Below, piece by piece: positions 36,228-45,503 of a stretch of DNA of 64,000 nucleotides. Both the position numbers and the translations under genes were made by a program. The notes beneath the pieces are model-generated. The model was not told where the DNA came from. It worked only from the letters and a program-made list of their open reading frames with translations, and did not search any database. Position 1 is the first letter of the stretch. Each line of letters starts with the position of its first letter. Source of the stretch: Cryomorpha sp963748925 (lineage in GTDB: Bacteria > Bacteroidota > Bacteroidia > Flavobacteriales_D > Cryomorphaceae). The DNA is taken from positions 744,001 to 808,000 of the forward strand of contig CAVVKG010000009.1 of assembly GCA_963748925.1 (NCBI GenBank), in the 5' to 3' direction.

Positions 36228-37589
36228 TTATGCACTAGTGAGCATGAATACTGCGGCACCTGCCACGTAGCCCAGCAAAGCGAGCCAGGAAAGCTTTTTT
36301 AAGTACCAAATAAAATCAATACGCTCAAGTCCCATGGCAGCTACTCCAGCAGCCGAACCAATAATAAGAACGCTCCCTCCGGTACCGGCACAATAGGCTA
36401 GAAACAGCCAAAAATTGCCATCTGGCGCGAAAGGGCCTGTAGCCTGAATATCATACATACCTTGAGCTGCTGCTACTAATGGTACGTTATCAACAATGGC
36501 CGAAAGGATACCTATCGCAAAGTCGATCGCGTAAATATTTCCAATAGATTGATCGAGATACATAGCTACTTCGCGCAGAATTCCAACTTCTTGCAATGCA
36601 GAAACTCCTAAAAGAATTCCTAGAAAGAAGAGTACAGAAGGCATATCTATTTTGCGAAGCGTTCCTATAATTGAAAGTTCTTTTTTCTCACCGGGCAGTT
36701 TGTGTTTGTGCAAAACTTCGGTTGTAATCCAAAGAATCCCCAAGCTAAACATCATTCCCATAAAAGGGGGCAAGTGGGTTACTGTTTTGAAAACAGGAAC
36801 AAAAAGTAGACCTGCTATCCCGAGGATCAAAATAATATTTCGATCTTTTGAGCTTGCCGGATTTTCTTGAGTGTATGCATCCGACTTTTGAGGGCGCTGG
36901 ATTTCACCCTTCATTTTCCAACTTAAAAAGAGAAGAGGAATAACCATTGTTGCGAGGCTCGGTAAGAAGACGTGCTCAATAATGCTGGGCACATCAGGAA
37001 TTTGTTTTTTAATCCAAAGCATGGTGGTGGTTACGTCTCCTATAGGCGACCAGGCACCACCTGCATTAGCTGCAAGTACTACGAAGCCCACATAAAACCA
37101 CCTGGTTTCCTTATCTGCAATAAGCTTTCGCAGAAGCGAAACCATAACAATGGTTGTGGTAAGATTATCGAGAATTGCACTCAAAAAGAAAGTAAGAAAA
37201 CTGACTATCCAAAGCAATTTGACTTTGTTAGTAGTGGTAATTTTTTCGGTAATAACTTTAAAACCGTCGTGGGAATCAATCGTTTCTACGATCGTCATGG
37301 CGCCCATTAAAAAGAAGAGGATACTTGCAATTTCACTCAGGTGATGGAGTAGGCGCGATTCCAAAAACATGGGCATGATTTCGTTAGAGTCCAAATGGTC
37401 ATTGTGCTCCAAAAAGAAATCAAAGTCGTGGCTGAGAAAATCGGGAAGAATATCTATACCAAGCACGAAAATTGTCCAGCACAAGACGCCAAGAACAAGT
37501 GCCGATGCTGCCTTATCAATACGAAGAGGGTGTTCAAGTGCTATGGCGAGATACCCAAGTACAAAGACAATAATTATTGCTGCTTCCAT
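36228..37589 (-). CDS. nhaD: NhaD-type Na+/H+ antiporter
   Basis: 453 residues with about 11-12 hydrophobic spans. It belongs to the ion-transporter (IT) superfamily: EIASILFFLMGAMTIVETID, FFLSAILDNLTTTIVMVSL, LAANAGGAWSPIGDVTTTMLW, and the repeat-related GILSAIVDNVPLVAAAQGM with the AYCAGTGGSVLIIGSAAGVAA hairpin all match NhaD. These DN and GD motifs carry the ion-binding Asp residues. NhaD exports Na+ (or Li+) in exchange for protons and is common in marine and halophilic bacteria. It begins 3 nt after the dehydrogenase stop at 37593, so the two genes share a transcript. Arsenite permeases are related, but the motif set favours NhaD. Confidence 0.92.
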   Translation of the reverse strand: MEAAIIIVFVLGYLAIALEHPLRIDKAASALVLGVLCWTIFVLGIDILPDFLSHDFDFFLEHNDHLDSNEIMPMFLESRLLHHLSEIASILFFLMGAMTIVETIDSHDGFKVITEKITTTNKVKLLWIVSFLTFFLSAILDNLTTTIVMVSLLRKLIADKETRWFYVGFVVLAANAGGAWSPIGDVTTTMLWIKKQIPDVPSIIEHVFLPSLATMVIPLLFLSWKMKGEIQRPQKSDAYTQENPASSKDRNIILILGIAGLLFVPVFKTVTHLPPFMGMMFSLGILWITTEVLHKHKLPGEKKELSIIGTLRKIDMPSVLFFLGILLGVSALQEVGILREVAMYLDQSIGNIYAIDFAIGILSAIVDNVPLVAAAQGMYDIQATGPFAPDGNFWLFLAYCAGTGGSVLIIGSAAGVAAMGLERIDFIWYLKKLSWLALLGYVAGAAVFMLTSA

Positions 37590-37592
37590 CTT

Positions 37593-38819
37593 TTAAATCA
37601 ATTGCGAAAGAGCGATTTCGAACCCTGTTTCTGCAAGATTTACTTTGGTAGGATTCCGTTCAAATATTTCTTCAATTGCCTTCTTTATTACTTCAGAGGT
37701 GTCGCTAAAAATGGCTTCATCACTCATTTCTACATCTGTCTCCATACAATAGGCAAATACTCTCGCCATACCGCAATTGGCAATAAAATCAGGTATGATA
37801 CTTACTTTACTATCGGTGTACTCCATAATAGGCCCAAAAAATATTTCGGAATCTGCAAACGGAACATTTGCTCCACAGGCAATAACTTCCAGACCTGCAT
37901 TTATAAGCCTGTCTATCTGTTCACGCTGCACTAATCGCGATGCTGCACAAGGCAGGAATATTTCTGCCGGCACATCCCATATATCATTATTTACTTGTTC
38001 GAAGCTTAACAATTCATTTGCTTTAAGCTTATTACCGTCTTTGTCAAAAAATAGTTGCGTTATTTCTTGTAAACTCAATCCTTCGGTATTTATAATTCCA
38101 CCTACACGGTCTACAATTCCTACCACCTTTACTTCAGCCTGAGCCAGATAATAAGCTGCAGCAGCACCTACATTTCCCCAACCCTGAATAATTGCTCTCT
38201 TGCCTTGATAAGACTCGCCGCGAAGTACGTAGTAATGCAGAACGCTCATAGCAACGCCATAACCAGTTATCATATCTGCAATTACGTATTTTCTGGTTGG
38301 GTCTGGAGTGTATTTCGGATCTTCAACAACTTTTGAAACTCCAAAACGCAATTGTCCAATTTTTTGGATTTTCTCATTTTCACGAGCATTGAAATGACCG
38401 TTTACAACCCCCTCCTGAGGATGCCAAACTCCATATTCCTCTGTAATTGGAATGACTTCGTGAATTTCGTCAACGTTTAAATCACCACCGGTGCCGTAAT
38501 AACTTTTTAGCAGAGGGGTTACTGCTTTATACCATCTTTCAAGTACACCTCGCTTCCGCGGATCCTGTGGATCAAAATCGATTCCGCTTTTTGCACCACC
38601 GATAGCAGGTCCTGACACAGAAAATTTTATTTCCATTGTTTTAGCCAGCGACTCCACTTCGCGCTTGTCAAGGCCTGTTCTCATTCTTGTTCCGCCGCCG
38701 GCTGCACCACCCCGTAAGGAGTTAATCACAACCCAGCCCTGGGCTTCTGTTTCTGAATCGTTCCACTCAAAAACAATTTCAGGTTTCTTGTCTTCAAATT
38801 TCTTTAAAAGTTCGCGCAT
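37593..38819 (-). CDS. Glu/Leu/Phe/Val dehydrogenase family protein
   Basis: 408 residues. An NAD(P)-dependent amino-acid dehydrogenase: the dimerisation domain contains SLRGGAAGGGTRM and FSVSGPAIGGAKSGIDFDP, the Lys of GGAKSG corresponding to the catalytic/binding Lys of the family (GGGKGG in glutamate dehydrogenases); later comes YGTGGDLNVDEIHEVIP and the nucleotide-binding IQGWGNVGAAAAYYLAQ, then CAASRLVQREQI and ACGANVPF. It deaminates an amino acid to a 2-oxo acid with ammonia. The unusual GGAKSG sequence and short N-terminus set it apart from standard GdhA, so the substrate is not certain. It is followed 3 nt later by nhaD and has a consensus promoter upstream. Confidence 0.88.
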   Translation of the reverse strand: MRELLKKFEDKKPEIVFEWNDSETEAQGWVVINSLRGGAAGGGTRMRTGLDKREVESLAKTMEIKFSVSGPAIGGAKSGIDFDPQDPRKRGVLERWYKAVTPLLKSYYGTGGDLNVDEIHEVIPITEEYGVWHPQEGVVNGHFNARENEKIQKIGQLRFGVSKVVEDPKYTPDPTRKYVIADMITGYGVAMSVLHYYVLRGESYQGKRAIIQGWGNVGAAAAYYLAQAEVKVVGIVDRVGGIINTEGLSLQEITQLFFDKDGNKLKANELLSFEQVNNDIWDVPAEIFLPCAASRLVQREQIDRLINAGLEVIACGANVPFADSEIFFGPIMEYTDSKVSIIPDFIANCGMARVFAYCMETDVEMSDEAIFSDTSEVIKKAIEEIFERNPTKVNLAETGFEIALSQLI

Positions 38820-38844
38820 TGCTAAGATGGTTTCAATAATCGCG

Positions 38845-38852
38845 CAAATATA
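38845..38852 (-). promoter_or_regulatory. Promoter -7 box of the amino-acid dehydrogenase-nhaD unit
   Basis: Minus-strand TATATTTG, an exact TAnnTTTG match, 25 nt before the dehydrogenase ATG. Confidence 0.6.
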
Positions 38853-38910
38853 TCAAAACTCAAATGTTTAATACAGGATTAAATGAAATGTTGAGCTTAA
38901 ATTAATCAAA

Positions 38911-39987
38911 TTAGCATCCCAAATACACGGCTCCACTGCAAGTATCTCTCGATGCTCCAGTAACAGAAGATAGTGTGTTTATTTTCTGCTCTAAGCGCAA
39001 TTTCCCCAATAGGGCAAAAATGATTGCTTCTTTCGCATCAATTATCTCTTGTGATGGGATTTCAATTACAGATTTGGTTTTTTTTGAAATCCTTTCCATA
39101 AGAAAAGTATTATGCGCGCCGCCACCAGTAGCAAGGATATGACCTAAGTCACTTATGTCATTTAATGTTGTGGCTATTTGACTTGCTATATGTTCTATTG
39201 ATGTGGCCAATAAATCAGCAGTGGATTCAGTGGCGAATAGCGGGAAAACATACTCTTCCAACCATTCGCGGCCAAGAGACTTTGGTGGTGGCATAGTGTA
39301 ATAATCCAGACTATTAAGTTTATGAAGCAAGGAGGGAATGATTTTTCCGGTTCTTGCCAGATCGCCATCTTTATCGTAATCCAACGCTTCCCGATTAGCC
39401 AGTTTATTAAGCATGAGATTTGCTGGGCAAATGTCGAAAGCCTTCCGAATTCCATTTTGGTCAAAGCTTAGGTTTGCAATACCACCCAAATTTAAACAAG
39501 CTGCATATTTACCAAAAAGTAATTTATCCCCGATAGGGACTAGTGGTGCTCCTTGTCCGCCGAGAGCTACATCCCCTGAGCGAAAGTCGCAAACAGTGGT
39601 TATTTTTGTTTTGCCCGCGACAATACTACCGTCTAAAAATTGATAAGTCAGTTTTTTTACTGGTTGATGAAAGATGGTGTGACCATGACAGGCAATAAAA
39701 TCTGCTGTTATTGCGGTGTCTCTCAAGAAGTTTTTTACTTGATCTGCAATAAATTCGCTGTATTCTATTTCGAGAAGCCTTAATTCTACTCCATTTAAAG
39801 TTGGAGCATTTTCAAGTTTGGTTTTCCACTGTGCTGAGTAATTAACTCCTCTAAATGCTAATAAATCAAAGGTATAGCTATCTTTGAATAAGCAAGCGGC
39901 GAGGTCTATTCCATCCAGTGAGGTTCCCGACATAATACCAATTCCTATTCGATATTGTATTTTATTACTCTTTAAGGCTTCTGTCAT
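38911..39987 (-). CDS. anmK: Anhydro-N-acetylmuramic acid kinase
   Basis: 358 residues from the ATG at 39987; an upstream in-frame start at 40092 would run into the divergent gene and is rejected. AnmK phosphorylates and opens 1,6-anhydro-MurNAc during peptidoglycan recycling, giving MurNAc-6-phosphate. The N-terminal GIGIMSGTSLDGIDLAACLF, the ACHGHTIFHQP site, TVCDFRSGDVALGGQGAPLVP and LNLGGIANLSF, and the later ILATGGGAHNTFLMERI are all diagnostic. It is divergent from an acyl-CoA dehydrogenase with a 56-nt gap. The rest of the recycling pathway (murQ, nagZ) is not in the window. Confidence 0.95.
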   Translation of the reverse strand: MTEALKSNKIQYRIGIGIMSGTSLDGIDLAACLFKDSYTFDLLAFRGVNYSAQWKTKLENAPTLNGVELRLLEIEYSEFIADQVKNFLRDTAITADFIACHGHTIFHQPVKKLTYQFLDGSIVAGKTKITTVCDFRSGDVALGGQGAPLVPIGDKLLFGKYAACLNLGGIANLSFDQNGIRKAFDICPANLMLNKLANREALDYDKDGDLARTGKIIPSLLHKLNSLDYYTMPPPKSLGREWLEEYVFPLFATESTADLLATSIEHIASQIATTLNDISDLGHILATGGGAHNTFLMERISKKTKSVIEIPSQEIIDAKEAIIFALLGKLRLEQKINTLSSVTGASRDTCSGAVYLGC

Positions 39988-40008
39988 GAATAGTTTAATT
40001 GAATGCTT

Positions 40009-40016
40009 TAAATTTG
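40009..40016 (+). promoter_or_regulatory. Promoter -7 box of the acyl-CoA dehydrogenase gene
   Basis: TAAATTTG, an exact TAnnTTTG match, 28 nt before the ATG at 40044 and inside the divergent gap with anmK. It supports that later start over an ATG at 39999. Confidence 0.55.
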
Positions 40017-40043
40017 CGCCATCTTTTAATAAACTACAAGAAT

Positions 40044-41186
40044 ATGAATTTCGAACTAACGGAAGAACAAAAAGCTGTAAGAGATGCCGCAAGAGATTTT
40101 GCGCAAAATGTCCTTAAGCCCGGAGTAATTGAGAGAGATAACGAACAAAGGTTTCCTGTTGACGAAATAAAGCAGCTTGGTGAGCTAGGCTTTATGGGAA
40201 TGATGGTAGATCCTAAATATGGTGGAAGCGGCATGGATACAGTAAGTTATGTGCTTGCGATGGAAGAGCTTTCTAAAATTGATGCTTCTGCTTCCGTTTG
40301 TGTTTCTGTAAATAATAGTCTTGTTTGTTGGGGGCTCGAAAAATTTGGAACGGAAGAACAAAAGCAAAAATATTTAGTTCCGCTGGCAAAAGGAGAAAAG
40401 ATTGGTGCGTTTTGTTTGAGTGAACCTGAAGCAGGTTCCGATGCCACTTCTCAGCGAACTACAGCTATCGATAAAGGCGATCATTATTTGGTGAATGGAA
40501 CCAAGAACTGGATTACAAATGGCAAAACGGCCTCTATATATTTAGTTATTGCACAAACCGATGCAGATAAAGGTCACAAAGGAATCAATTGCATGATAGT
40601 AGAGAGAGGTATGGAAGGGTTTATAGTAGGAGCCAAGGAGGATAAATTGGGAATTCGCGGAAGCGATACACATACTTTGATGTTTCAGGATGTAAAAGTT
40701 CCTAAGGAAAATAGAATCGGTGAAGACGGATTCGGCTTTAAGTTTGCAATGAAAACGCTTTCCGGCGGGCGCATAGGTATCGCTTCTCAGGCCCTTGGTA
40801 TAGCTAGTGGAGCTTACGAATTGGCTTTGAATTACAGTAAAGAGCGCGAGGCTTTTGGAAAGCCAATTCACCAGCACCAAGCTATCGCATTTAAACTAGC
40901 TGATATGGCCACAACTATCGAGGCGGCTCGTCTGCTATGTATGAAAGCAGCCCAGCAAAAAGATAATGGAGAGAATTTTGATCTGGCTTCTTCAAAAGCC
41001 AAGCTTTTTGCATCACAAGTTGCTATGGATGTAACCGTTGAAGCTGTGCAGGTACATGGTGGCTATGGCTTTGTAAAAGAATACCACGTAGAGCGATTAA
41101 TGCGAGATGCTAAGATTACTCAGATTTATGAGGGTACCAGTGAAGTACAGAAGATTGTTATTTCGCGTTCAATTTTGACAGAGTAG
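40044..41186 (+). CDS. Acyl-CoA dehydrogenase (short-chain type)
   Basis: 380 residues from ATG 40044; an earlier in-frame ATG (39999) precedes the promoter box and adds an unconserved leader. FAD-dependent acyl-CoA dehydrogenase that forms the 2,3-double bond of acyl-CoA in beta-oxidation or branched-chain amino-acid breakdown. The signature ACADs pattern is clear: FCLSEPEAGSDATSQRT, the WITNGKTASIYLVIAQT strand, SGGRIGIASQALGIASGAYE, and the C-terminal RDAKITQIYEGTSEVQKIVI with the catalytic Glu of YEGTSE. Length and order match the short-chain (butyryl-CoA) branch, but the chain-length preference cannot be certain. No electron-transfer flavoprotein gene is adjacent. Confidence 0.94.
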   Translation: MNFELTEEQKAVRDAARDFAQNVLKPGVIERDNEQRFPVDEIKQLGELGFMGMMVDPKYGGSGMDTVSYVLAMEELSKIDASASVCVSVNNSLVCWGLEKFGTEEQKQKYLVPLAKGEKIGAFCLSEPEAGSDATSQRTTAIDKGDHYLVNGTKNWITNGKTASIYLVIAQTDADKGHKGINCMIVERGMEGFIVGAKEDKLGIRGSDTHTLMFQDVKVPKENRIGEDGFGFKFAMKTLSGGRIGIASQALGIASGAYELALNYSKEREAFGKPIHQHQAIAFKLADMATTIEAARLLCMKAAQQKDNGENFDLASSKAKLFASQVAMDVTVEAVQVHGGYGFVKEYHVERLMRDAKITQIYEGTSEVQKIVISRSILTE

Positions 41187-41384
41187 ATATTAAGCTACAT
41201 GCTGTGAGAGTCTCATTTCGTAAATCAACCTTCTGGTATAGCTGTAATTCATCCCGGAAGGGGAAGGTTATAGCATCAGTTAAAAAAGATGTGAGTGGAG
41301 ATTCTTTTTATTTGAGTTTATCACAAAATATTGAAGAGTCGGTACTTAACGAAAGGGTTTGCCGATCAAATTTTAGTCTTGACT

Positions 41385-42674
41385 CTAAAGAAAATCGACA
41401 ATCTTCTCCATTGCCACGGCGCGACTTCCTTTTACCAGCACCAAACTATTTGAAATGGTGTTTTCTTTTAAATAATTAATAAGGTCCATGGTGTTTTCAA
41501 ACCAGTGAAAACCTTTTTTGTCACAAAGTTTAAAGCCATTCCCAACAAGTATAGAATTTATACTTTTAGCTTTCAAGTTATCTATAAGCAGCTGATGTTC
41601 GTCTTTGCTCGTGATGCCCAATTCAAGCATTTCTCCGAGTAGTGCGTATTTGGAAGTGTGTTTTTGTGCATATAAGTTCTCGATAGCTGCTTCCATACTG
41701 CTGGGATTTGCATTGTAAGCATCAAGAATGATTTCATTATTTTCTGTTTTTATCAGTTGCGAGCGATTGTTTGTAGGAGTATATTCTTCCAAAGCCTTAG
41801 CGATAGTTTTTGGTTCCACCTTAAAGTAAGTTCCTATGCAGCAAGCAGCGAGTAAGTTGTAAAAATTATAGCTTCCCACCAAAAGCGTATCTATTAATGG
41901 GCTGGATTTACCCGCAGTCGAAAACTGAAAAGAAATGAAGGGAGCAGACTCAACAATCTTACCCTCAACAAAATAGTCGGACGAATTTTTTCCAAAAAGA
42001 ACGCGATTGAGATTTACTGAATTTTTATTTAATAGCTCATCATCGCCGTTCACGAAAACGATTCCATTTTTATGGTTTAAGTGTTTATAAAGTTCTTTCT
42101 TACCTTTTATTACTCCCTCCACACCGCCAAAGCCTTCGAGGTGAGCCTTTCCGAAATTGGTTATCATACCATAATCCGGATCTGAAATGGCACTAAGGTC
42201 CCGAATTTCTCCCTGATGGTTGGCCCCCATTTCTATAACAGCCATCTCTGCCGAAAGCGGGATGCTGAGAAGTGTAAGCGGAACCCCAATGTGGTTGTTG
42301 AGATTGCCTTTGGTATAATAAGTCTTGTACTTTTTAGCTAGTACAGCTGCAATCAACTCTTTATTTGTTGTCTTACCGTTACTACCGGTTAGGCCGATAA
42401 CAGGAAACGTAAAATTCTTTCTGTGAAGTGAAGCAAGTTTTTGAAGCGTTATTAAAACATCGGTAACGACTGTGATTTTGTCTTTTCCTTCATTTTCAAC
42501 ACTATCCGATATCACATGAACTGCTCCCTTATTGAGAGCTTCATCGGCAAAGGAGTTGGCATCAAAATTTGGCCCTTTCAAACAAAAGAAGATAGAGCCT
42601 TTTAGTTCCTTTCGTGTATCAGTATTTACCAAGGGGTGCTGAAGGTAAAGGGCGTAAAGTTCTTGTAAGTCCAT
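41385..42674 (-). CDS. murF: UDP-N-acetylmuramoyl-tripeptide--D-Ala-D-Ala ligase
   Basis: 429 residues from ATG 42674; a longer frame to 42704 runs through a terminator hairpin and is rejected. MurF adds D-Ala-D-Ala to the UDP-MurNAc tripeptide, the last cytoplasmic step of peptidoglycan precursor synthesis. The order is the N-terminal UDP-binding domain (SIFFCLKGPNFDANSFADEA), ATP-binding domain with GLTGSNGKTTNKELIAAVL (near residue 100), the EMGANHQGEIRDLSAISDP motif with metal-binding residues, and the C-terminal ligase domain (ILDAYNANPSSMEAAIENL). It comes after gldJ on the same strand, but an intrinsic terminator lies between them, only 15 nt before the start codon. Confidence 0.96.
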   Translation of the reverse strand: MDLQELYALYLQHPLVNTDTRKELKGSIFFCLKGPNFDANSFADEALNKGAVHVISDSVENEGKDKITVVTDVLITLQKLASLHRKNFTFPVIGLTGSNGKTTNKELIAAVLAKKYKTYYTKGNLNNHIGVPLTLLSIPLSAEMAVIEMGANHQGEIRDLSAISDPDYGMITNFGKAHLEGFGGVEGVIKGKKELYKHLNHKNGIVFVNGDDELLNKNSVNLNRVLFGKNSSDYFVEGKIVESAPFISFQFSTAGKSSPLIDTLLVGSYNFYNLLAACCIGTYFKVEPKTIAKALEEYTPTNNRSQLIKTENNEIILDAYNANPSSMEAAIENLYAQKHTSKYALLGEMLELGITSKDEHQLLIDNLKAKSINSILVGNGFKLCDKKGFHWFENTMDLINYLKENTISNSLVLVKGSRAVAMEKIVDFL

Positions 42675-42688
42675 ATTTTGTAAAATTA

Positions 42689-42720
42689 AAAAGCCGATGC
42701 ACATCTGGCATCGGCTTTTA
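42689..42720 (-). terminator. Intrinsic terminator between gldJ and murF
   Basis: Arms AAAAGCCGATGC (about 42689-42700) and GCATCGGCTTTT (42708-42719), seven-nt loop, followed on the minus strand by T-rich sequence. It lies 29 nt after the gldJ stop and 15 nt before the murF ATG. Confidence 0.85.
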
Positions 42721-42748
42721 AAAATGTTTTGAACTTTTTACTGATTAT

Positions 42749-44488
42749 TTATTTGCCTTGGCTCAATCCTTTCGGGCTACCTACGCGATCCATCGCACAT
42801 CTGAAACCAATTGTAGCTGAAGCTTTACGTTCGTCCATAAAGCGTCGTGTTCCCGGGCTCAAGTAGTAAGCTCTATCTCTCCAGCTACCACCTTTGTATA
42901 CTCTGGCGCGGTTACTAATTAAAGTAGAAGACCCATAATCATACATGCTGTTCTCATTAACGGCAGGGCTCAAATAGTCTTTTGATGACTGAGCATCACC
43001 ATCAAGGTAATTGATATTATCGGCAAGGCGATAATTATCCCGATCTATATTTTCTTCAGGACGCACTTTACGCATTCGCAGTTCACCAGGAGTATCTTCA
43101 ACAAACGCACCCATTCCACTGATAAGCTCTGGGGCAATTCTTACATCGCTCGAGCGAATTTCCTGGATACCATCGCGAATGAGAGTATAAGCTTCGTCGG
43201 GTTTACCATCATTAAATCTTTCGGTCGCCTGATCTGAAGCAGCCATTAAGTTCTCCATTAATTGAGCTTCTTCCGGGTTCAGTTTACCTTCAGTTAGCTT
43301 ACTGAAATCGGTTAGGTATTGTTTAATGCCCTCTACGTCATAAGTTACGATTGTCAGCTTATCATCAATATTCCCTTCGCTATTAAGAACTTTCGTTTCG
43401 TAAACGTTTCCTCGAAATGGGCGAAATTCCTGCACGTCTTCGTGACTTAACGGACGGTAAACATCCATTACCCATTCACTTACGTTTCCGGCCATGTTAT
43501 AGAGGCCATAATCATTGGGCTGGTAACTGAATGCAGGAGCTGTAATGTCAGCATTGTCATTAAGCGATCCTGCAACTCCCATATAGTCACCTCGTCCGCG
43601 CACAAAGTTGGCAACAAATTCACCATAAAACCGGCTGTTATTATCACCCTCACGTACATAATGACCGTTCCATGGATATACTTTTCTTTCGGTTACAAGC
43701 TCCTGATATGTGTTTCCAATTAAACCGTAGGCAGCAAATTCCCATTCAGCTTCAGTTGGCAGGCGGTAGCGTGGTAAAAGAATACCGTCTTCCATCCTAA
43801 CATTTCTATACTCTTTATCCGGATCGAGATCAGGAACACCATCTACGCGCTTACCACTTTCGTACTGGCCTGCAAAATAGGCATCAGTGCTAAAGTGATC
43901 TTCGTTAATTTGTTGAGGAAAGTGCTCAAATAAACCTTCACGAATAAGGATAGCCTCGTTTACACGATCACTTCTCCATGCGCAAAAGTCATTGGCCTGA
44001 AGCCAATTTACACCCACTACAGGGTAGTCATTATAGGAAGGGTGTCGTAAATAATAATCAACGTATGGCTCGTTATAGGCCAGTTTCGATCTCCACACCA
44101 GTGTGTCTGGAAGGGCCTTGTCATAAATTTCCGGATAGTCAGCCGCATAAACGCGCTGCAACCAATAGAGGTATTCCAGCCAGTAAATGTTGGTAACCTC
44201 TGTTTCATCCATATAAAAAGATGAAACCGTAGCTCTTCTTGGGATATTGCTCCATTTATCAGTGAGCATTTCCTCGGTGGCGCCCATGGTAAATGTTCCA
44301 CCTTCTATAAGAACAAGGCCTGGACCTGTTTCTTGCTCCATGTATGGCATTTTTTGAAACCCACCATTTTTGGGATCATTATAATTCCATCCGGTAGCAT
44401 TAGACCCTTCGTAGCTGCACGAGCTTATAGTAAGCGCAGCGCCGGCAAGAGCCAGGAAACTGAAAAATGTGCTTGAGTTGGTTTTCAT
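42749..44488 (-). CDS. gldJ: Gliding motility lipoprotein GldJ
   Basis: 579 residues. The signal sequence ends in a lipobox, LTISSC, with the lipidated Cys at residue 24, followed by a Ser/Tyr-rich stretch. Most of the protein is a formylglycine-generating-enzyme-like (sulfatase-modifying) fold: LVLIEGGTFTMGATEE, VNWLQANDFCAWRSD, RLPTEAEWEFAAYG, NMAGNVSEWVMDVY and RVYKGGSWRDRAYYLSPGTR. GldJ is a core gliding/T9SS lipoprotein of the periplasm and outer membrane and stabilises GldK-type rings. As in GldJ/GldK, it need not be enzymatic. A long acidic insert (about 370-460) separates parts of the fold. It follows porP/sprF by 37 nt and is divergent from porU, a layout I recall as conserved in Bacteroidota. 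Confidence 0.95.
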   Translation of the reverse strand: MKTNSSTFFSFLALAGAALTISSCSYEGSNATGWNYNDPKNGGFQKMPYMEQETGPGLVLIEGGTFTMGATEEMLTDKWSNIPRRATVSSFYMDETEVTNIYWLEYLYWLQRVYAADYPEIYDKALPDTLVWRSKLAYNEPYVDYYLRHPSYNDYPVVGVNWLQANDFCAWRSDRVNEAILIREGLFEHFPQQINEDHFSTDAYFAGQYESGKRVDGVPDLDPDKEYRNVRMEDGILLPRYRLPTEAEWEFAAYGLIGNTYQELVTERKVYPWNGHYVREGDNNSRFYGEFVANFVRGRGDYMGVAGSLNDNADITAPAFSYQPNDYGLYNMAGNVSEWVMDVYRPLSHEDVQEFRPFRGNVYETKVLNSEGNIDDKLTIVTYDVEGIKQYLTDFSKLTEGKLNPEEAQLMENLMAASDQATERFNDGKPDEAYTLIRDGIQEIRSSDVRIAPELISGMGAFVEDTPGELRMRKVRPEENIDRDNYRLADNINYLDGDAQSSKDYLSPAVNENSMYDYGSSTLISNRARVYKGGSWRDRAYYLSPGTRRFMDERKASATIGFRCAMDRVGSPKGLSQGK

Positions 44489-44525
44489 AAACTATTATTT
44501 CTATGCAGGTTTCTTCAGACTAAAA

Positions 44526-45503
44526 CTAAAACTGTGGACAATTTATTGCCCTAAACTTTTTCTTTTGTGGTCGGCAGTTGAAATTAAATGCAAATGAAAT
44601 TTCATGCGACCCTGCTGTTTTGGTAGTAAGTTTGCTAGTGGTTAGGTCATAGCTATAACCTACTTTAAATCGCTCCGTTTCTACACCCAGCAGTGCAATA
44701 AACGAATCTTCGAACCGATACCAAACACCGCCAATAAGTGGGCCACGCTTAACGTATACCCCTAAATTGAACTGGTTTTCACCAAATTGGTTTTGGTAAA
44801 GAAAGTTAGGCGAAATAGTGGTTTCAGATTCGCCACGCACATCTTTATTTACAGGAATGGTAGCTCCGGCATGAAACGTATACTTTCTTTCTAATGGTGA
44901 TTCAGCCACAATCAAAGACTCATTTGGTTCAAATAAGTGGTGTACGGCAACTCCGACAAAAAAGTTCTCGCTAAAAACTACCGCCCCTGATGAAAAGTCT
45001 ACATTATCTACTGTTCCTCCTCGCGGCGTGTCCTGTGTGTCGTAAATAAATCCGCGTCTTGGATCTATTTGATCTCCGAATGTAAGCTTGCTCCAATCTA
45101 AGGATCGCTGGAAGTAAGTACCTTGAAATCCAACCACCATTGACACTTTTTTGGAAAGCGTGAGTTGGTAAGAATATATCCCATTAATATTAAATGAGTT
45201 TAATGTCCCACCTCCGGCATTATCATTCATTACATAAAAGCCCAATCCACCATTGATTGCATCAACATATTGGTCGTAAGATGCCGAAGTAGTCACGAAG
45301 TTACCGGTAAGTGCCGGCCACTGATTTCGATAGTTGAGAACTACACGCGGACACTTATTTGTCCCTGCCAGAGCCGGGTTCAAATAGAGCGGATTGGCAT
45401 AATATTGCGTAAACGACGGGTCTTGAGCAGATCCTTCCTGCACGAAGCTAAAACAACAGATTGTACTAAGTACAACTGCTAATACAATGGTTTTCCTCAA
45501 CAT
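44526..45503 (-). CDS. Type IX secretion membrane protein PorP/SprF family (copy 2)
   Basis: 325 residues from ATG 45503; an upstream start (45575) adds a charged leader before the signal peptide and is rejected. Signal peptide MLRKTIVLAVVLSTICCFSF, followed by the classic family opening QDPSFTQYYANPLYLNPALA, then barrel-like repeats (YRNQWPALTGNFVTTSASYD, GFYVMNDNAGGGTLNSFNI, VAVHHLFEPNESL). It ends close to FAFNFNC. This family forms the outer-membrane PorP component of the T9SS. It is next to gldJ and divergent from porU, so it could be the main T9SS copy, whereas copy 1 is probably a cargo-linked paralogue. The assignment of core versus paralogue is inference. Confidence 0.93.
   Translation of the reverse strand: MLRKTIVLAVVLSTICCFSFVQEGSAQDPSFTQYYANPLYLNPALAGTNKCPRVVLNYRNQWPALTGNFVTTSASYDQYVDAINGGLGFYVMNDNAGGGTLNSFNINGIYSYQLTLSKKVSMVVGFQGTYFQRSLDWSKLTFGDQIDPRRGFIYDTQDTPRGGTVDNVDFSSGAVVFSENFFVGVAVHHLFEPNESLIVAESPLERKYTFHAGATIPVNKDVRGESETTISPNFLYQNQFGENQFNLGVYVKRGPLIGGVWYRFEDSFIALLGVETERFKVGYSYDLTTSKLTTKTAGSHEISFAFNFNCRPQKKKFRAINCPQF

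Noticed and set aside
41204..41479. Open frame of 91 codons between the acyl-CoA dehydrogenase and murF
   Set aside because: Composition is not protein-like and the end overlaps murF on the opposite strand; no homology pattern or promoter is seen.
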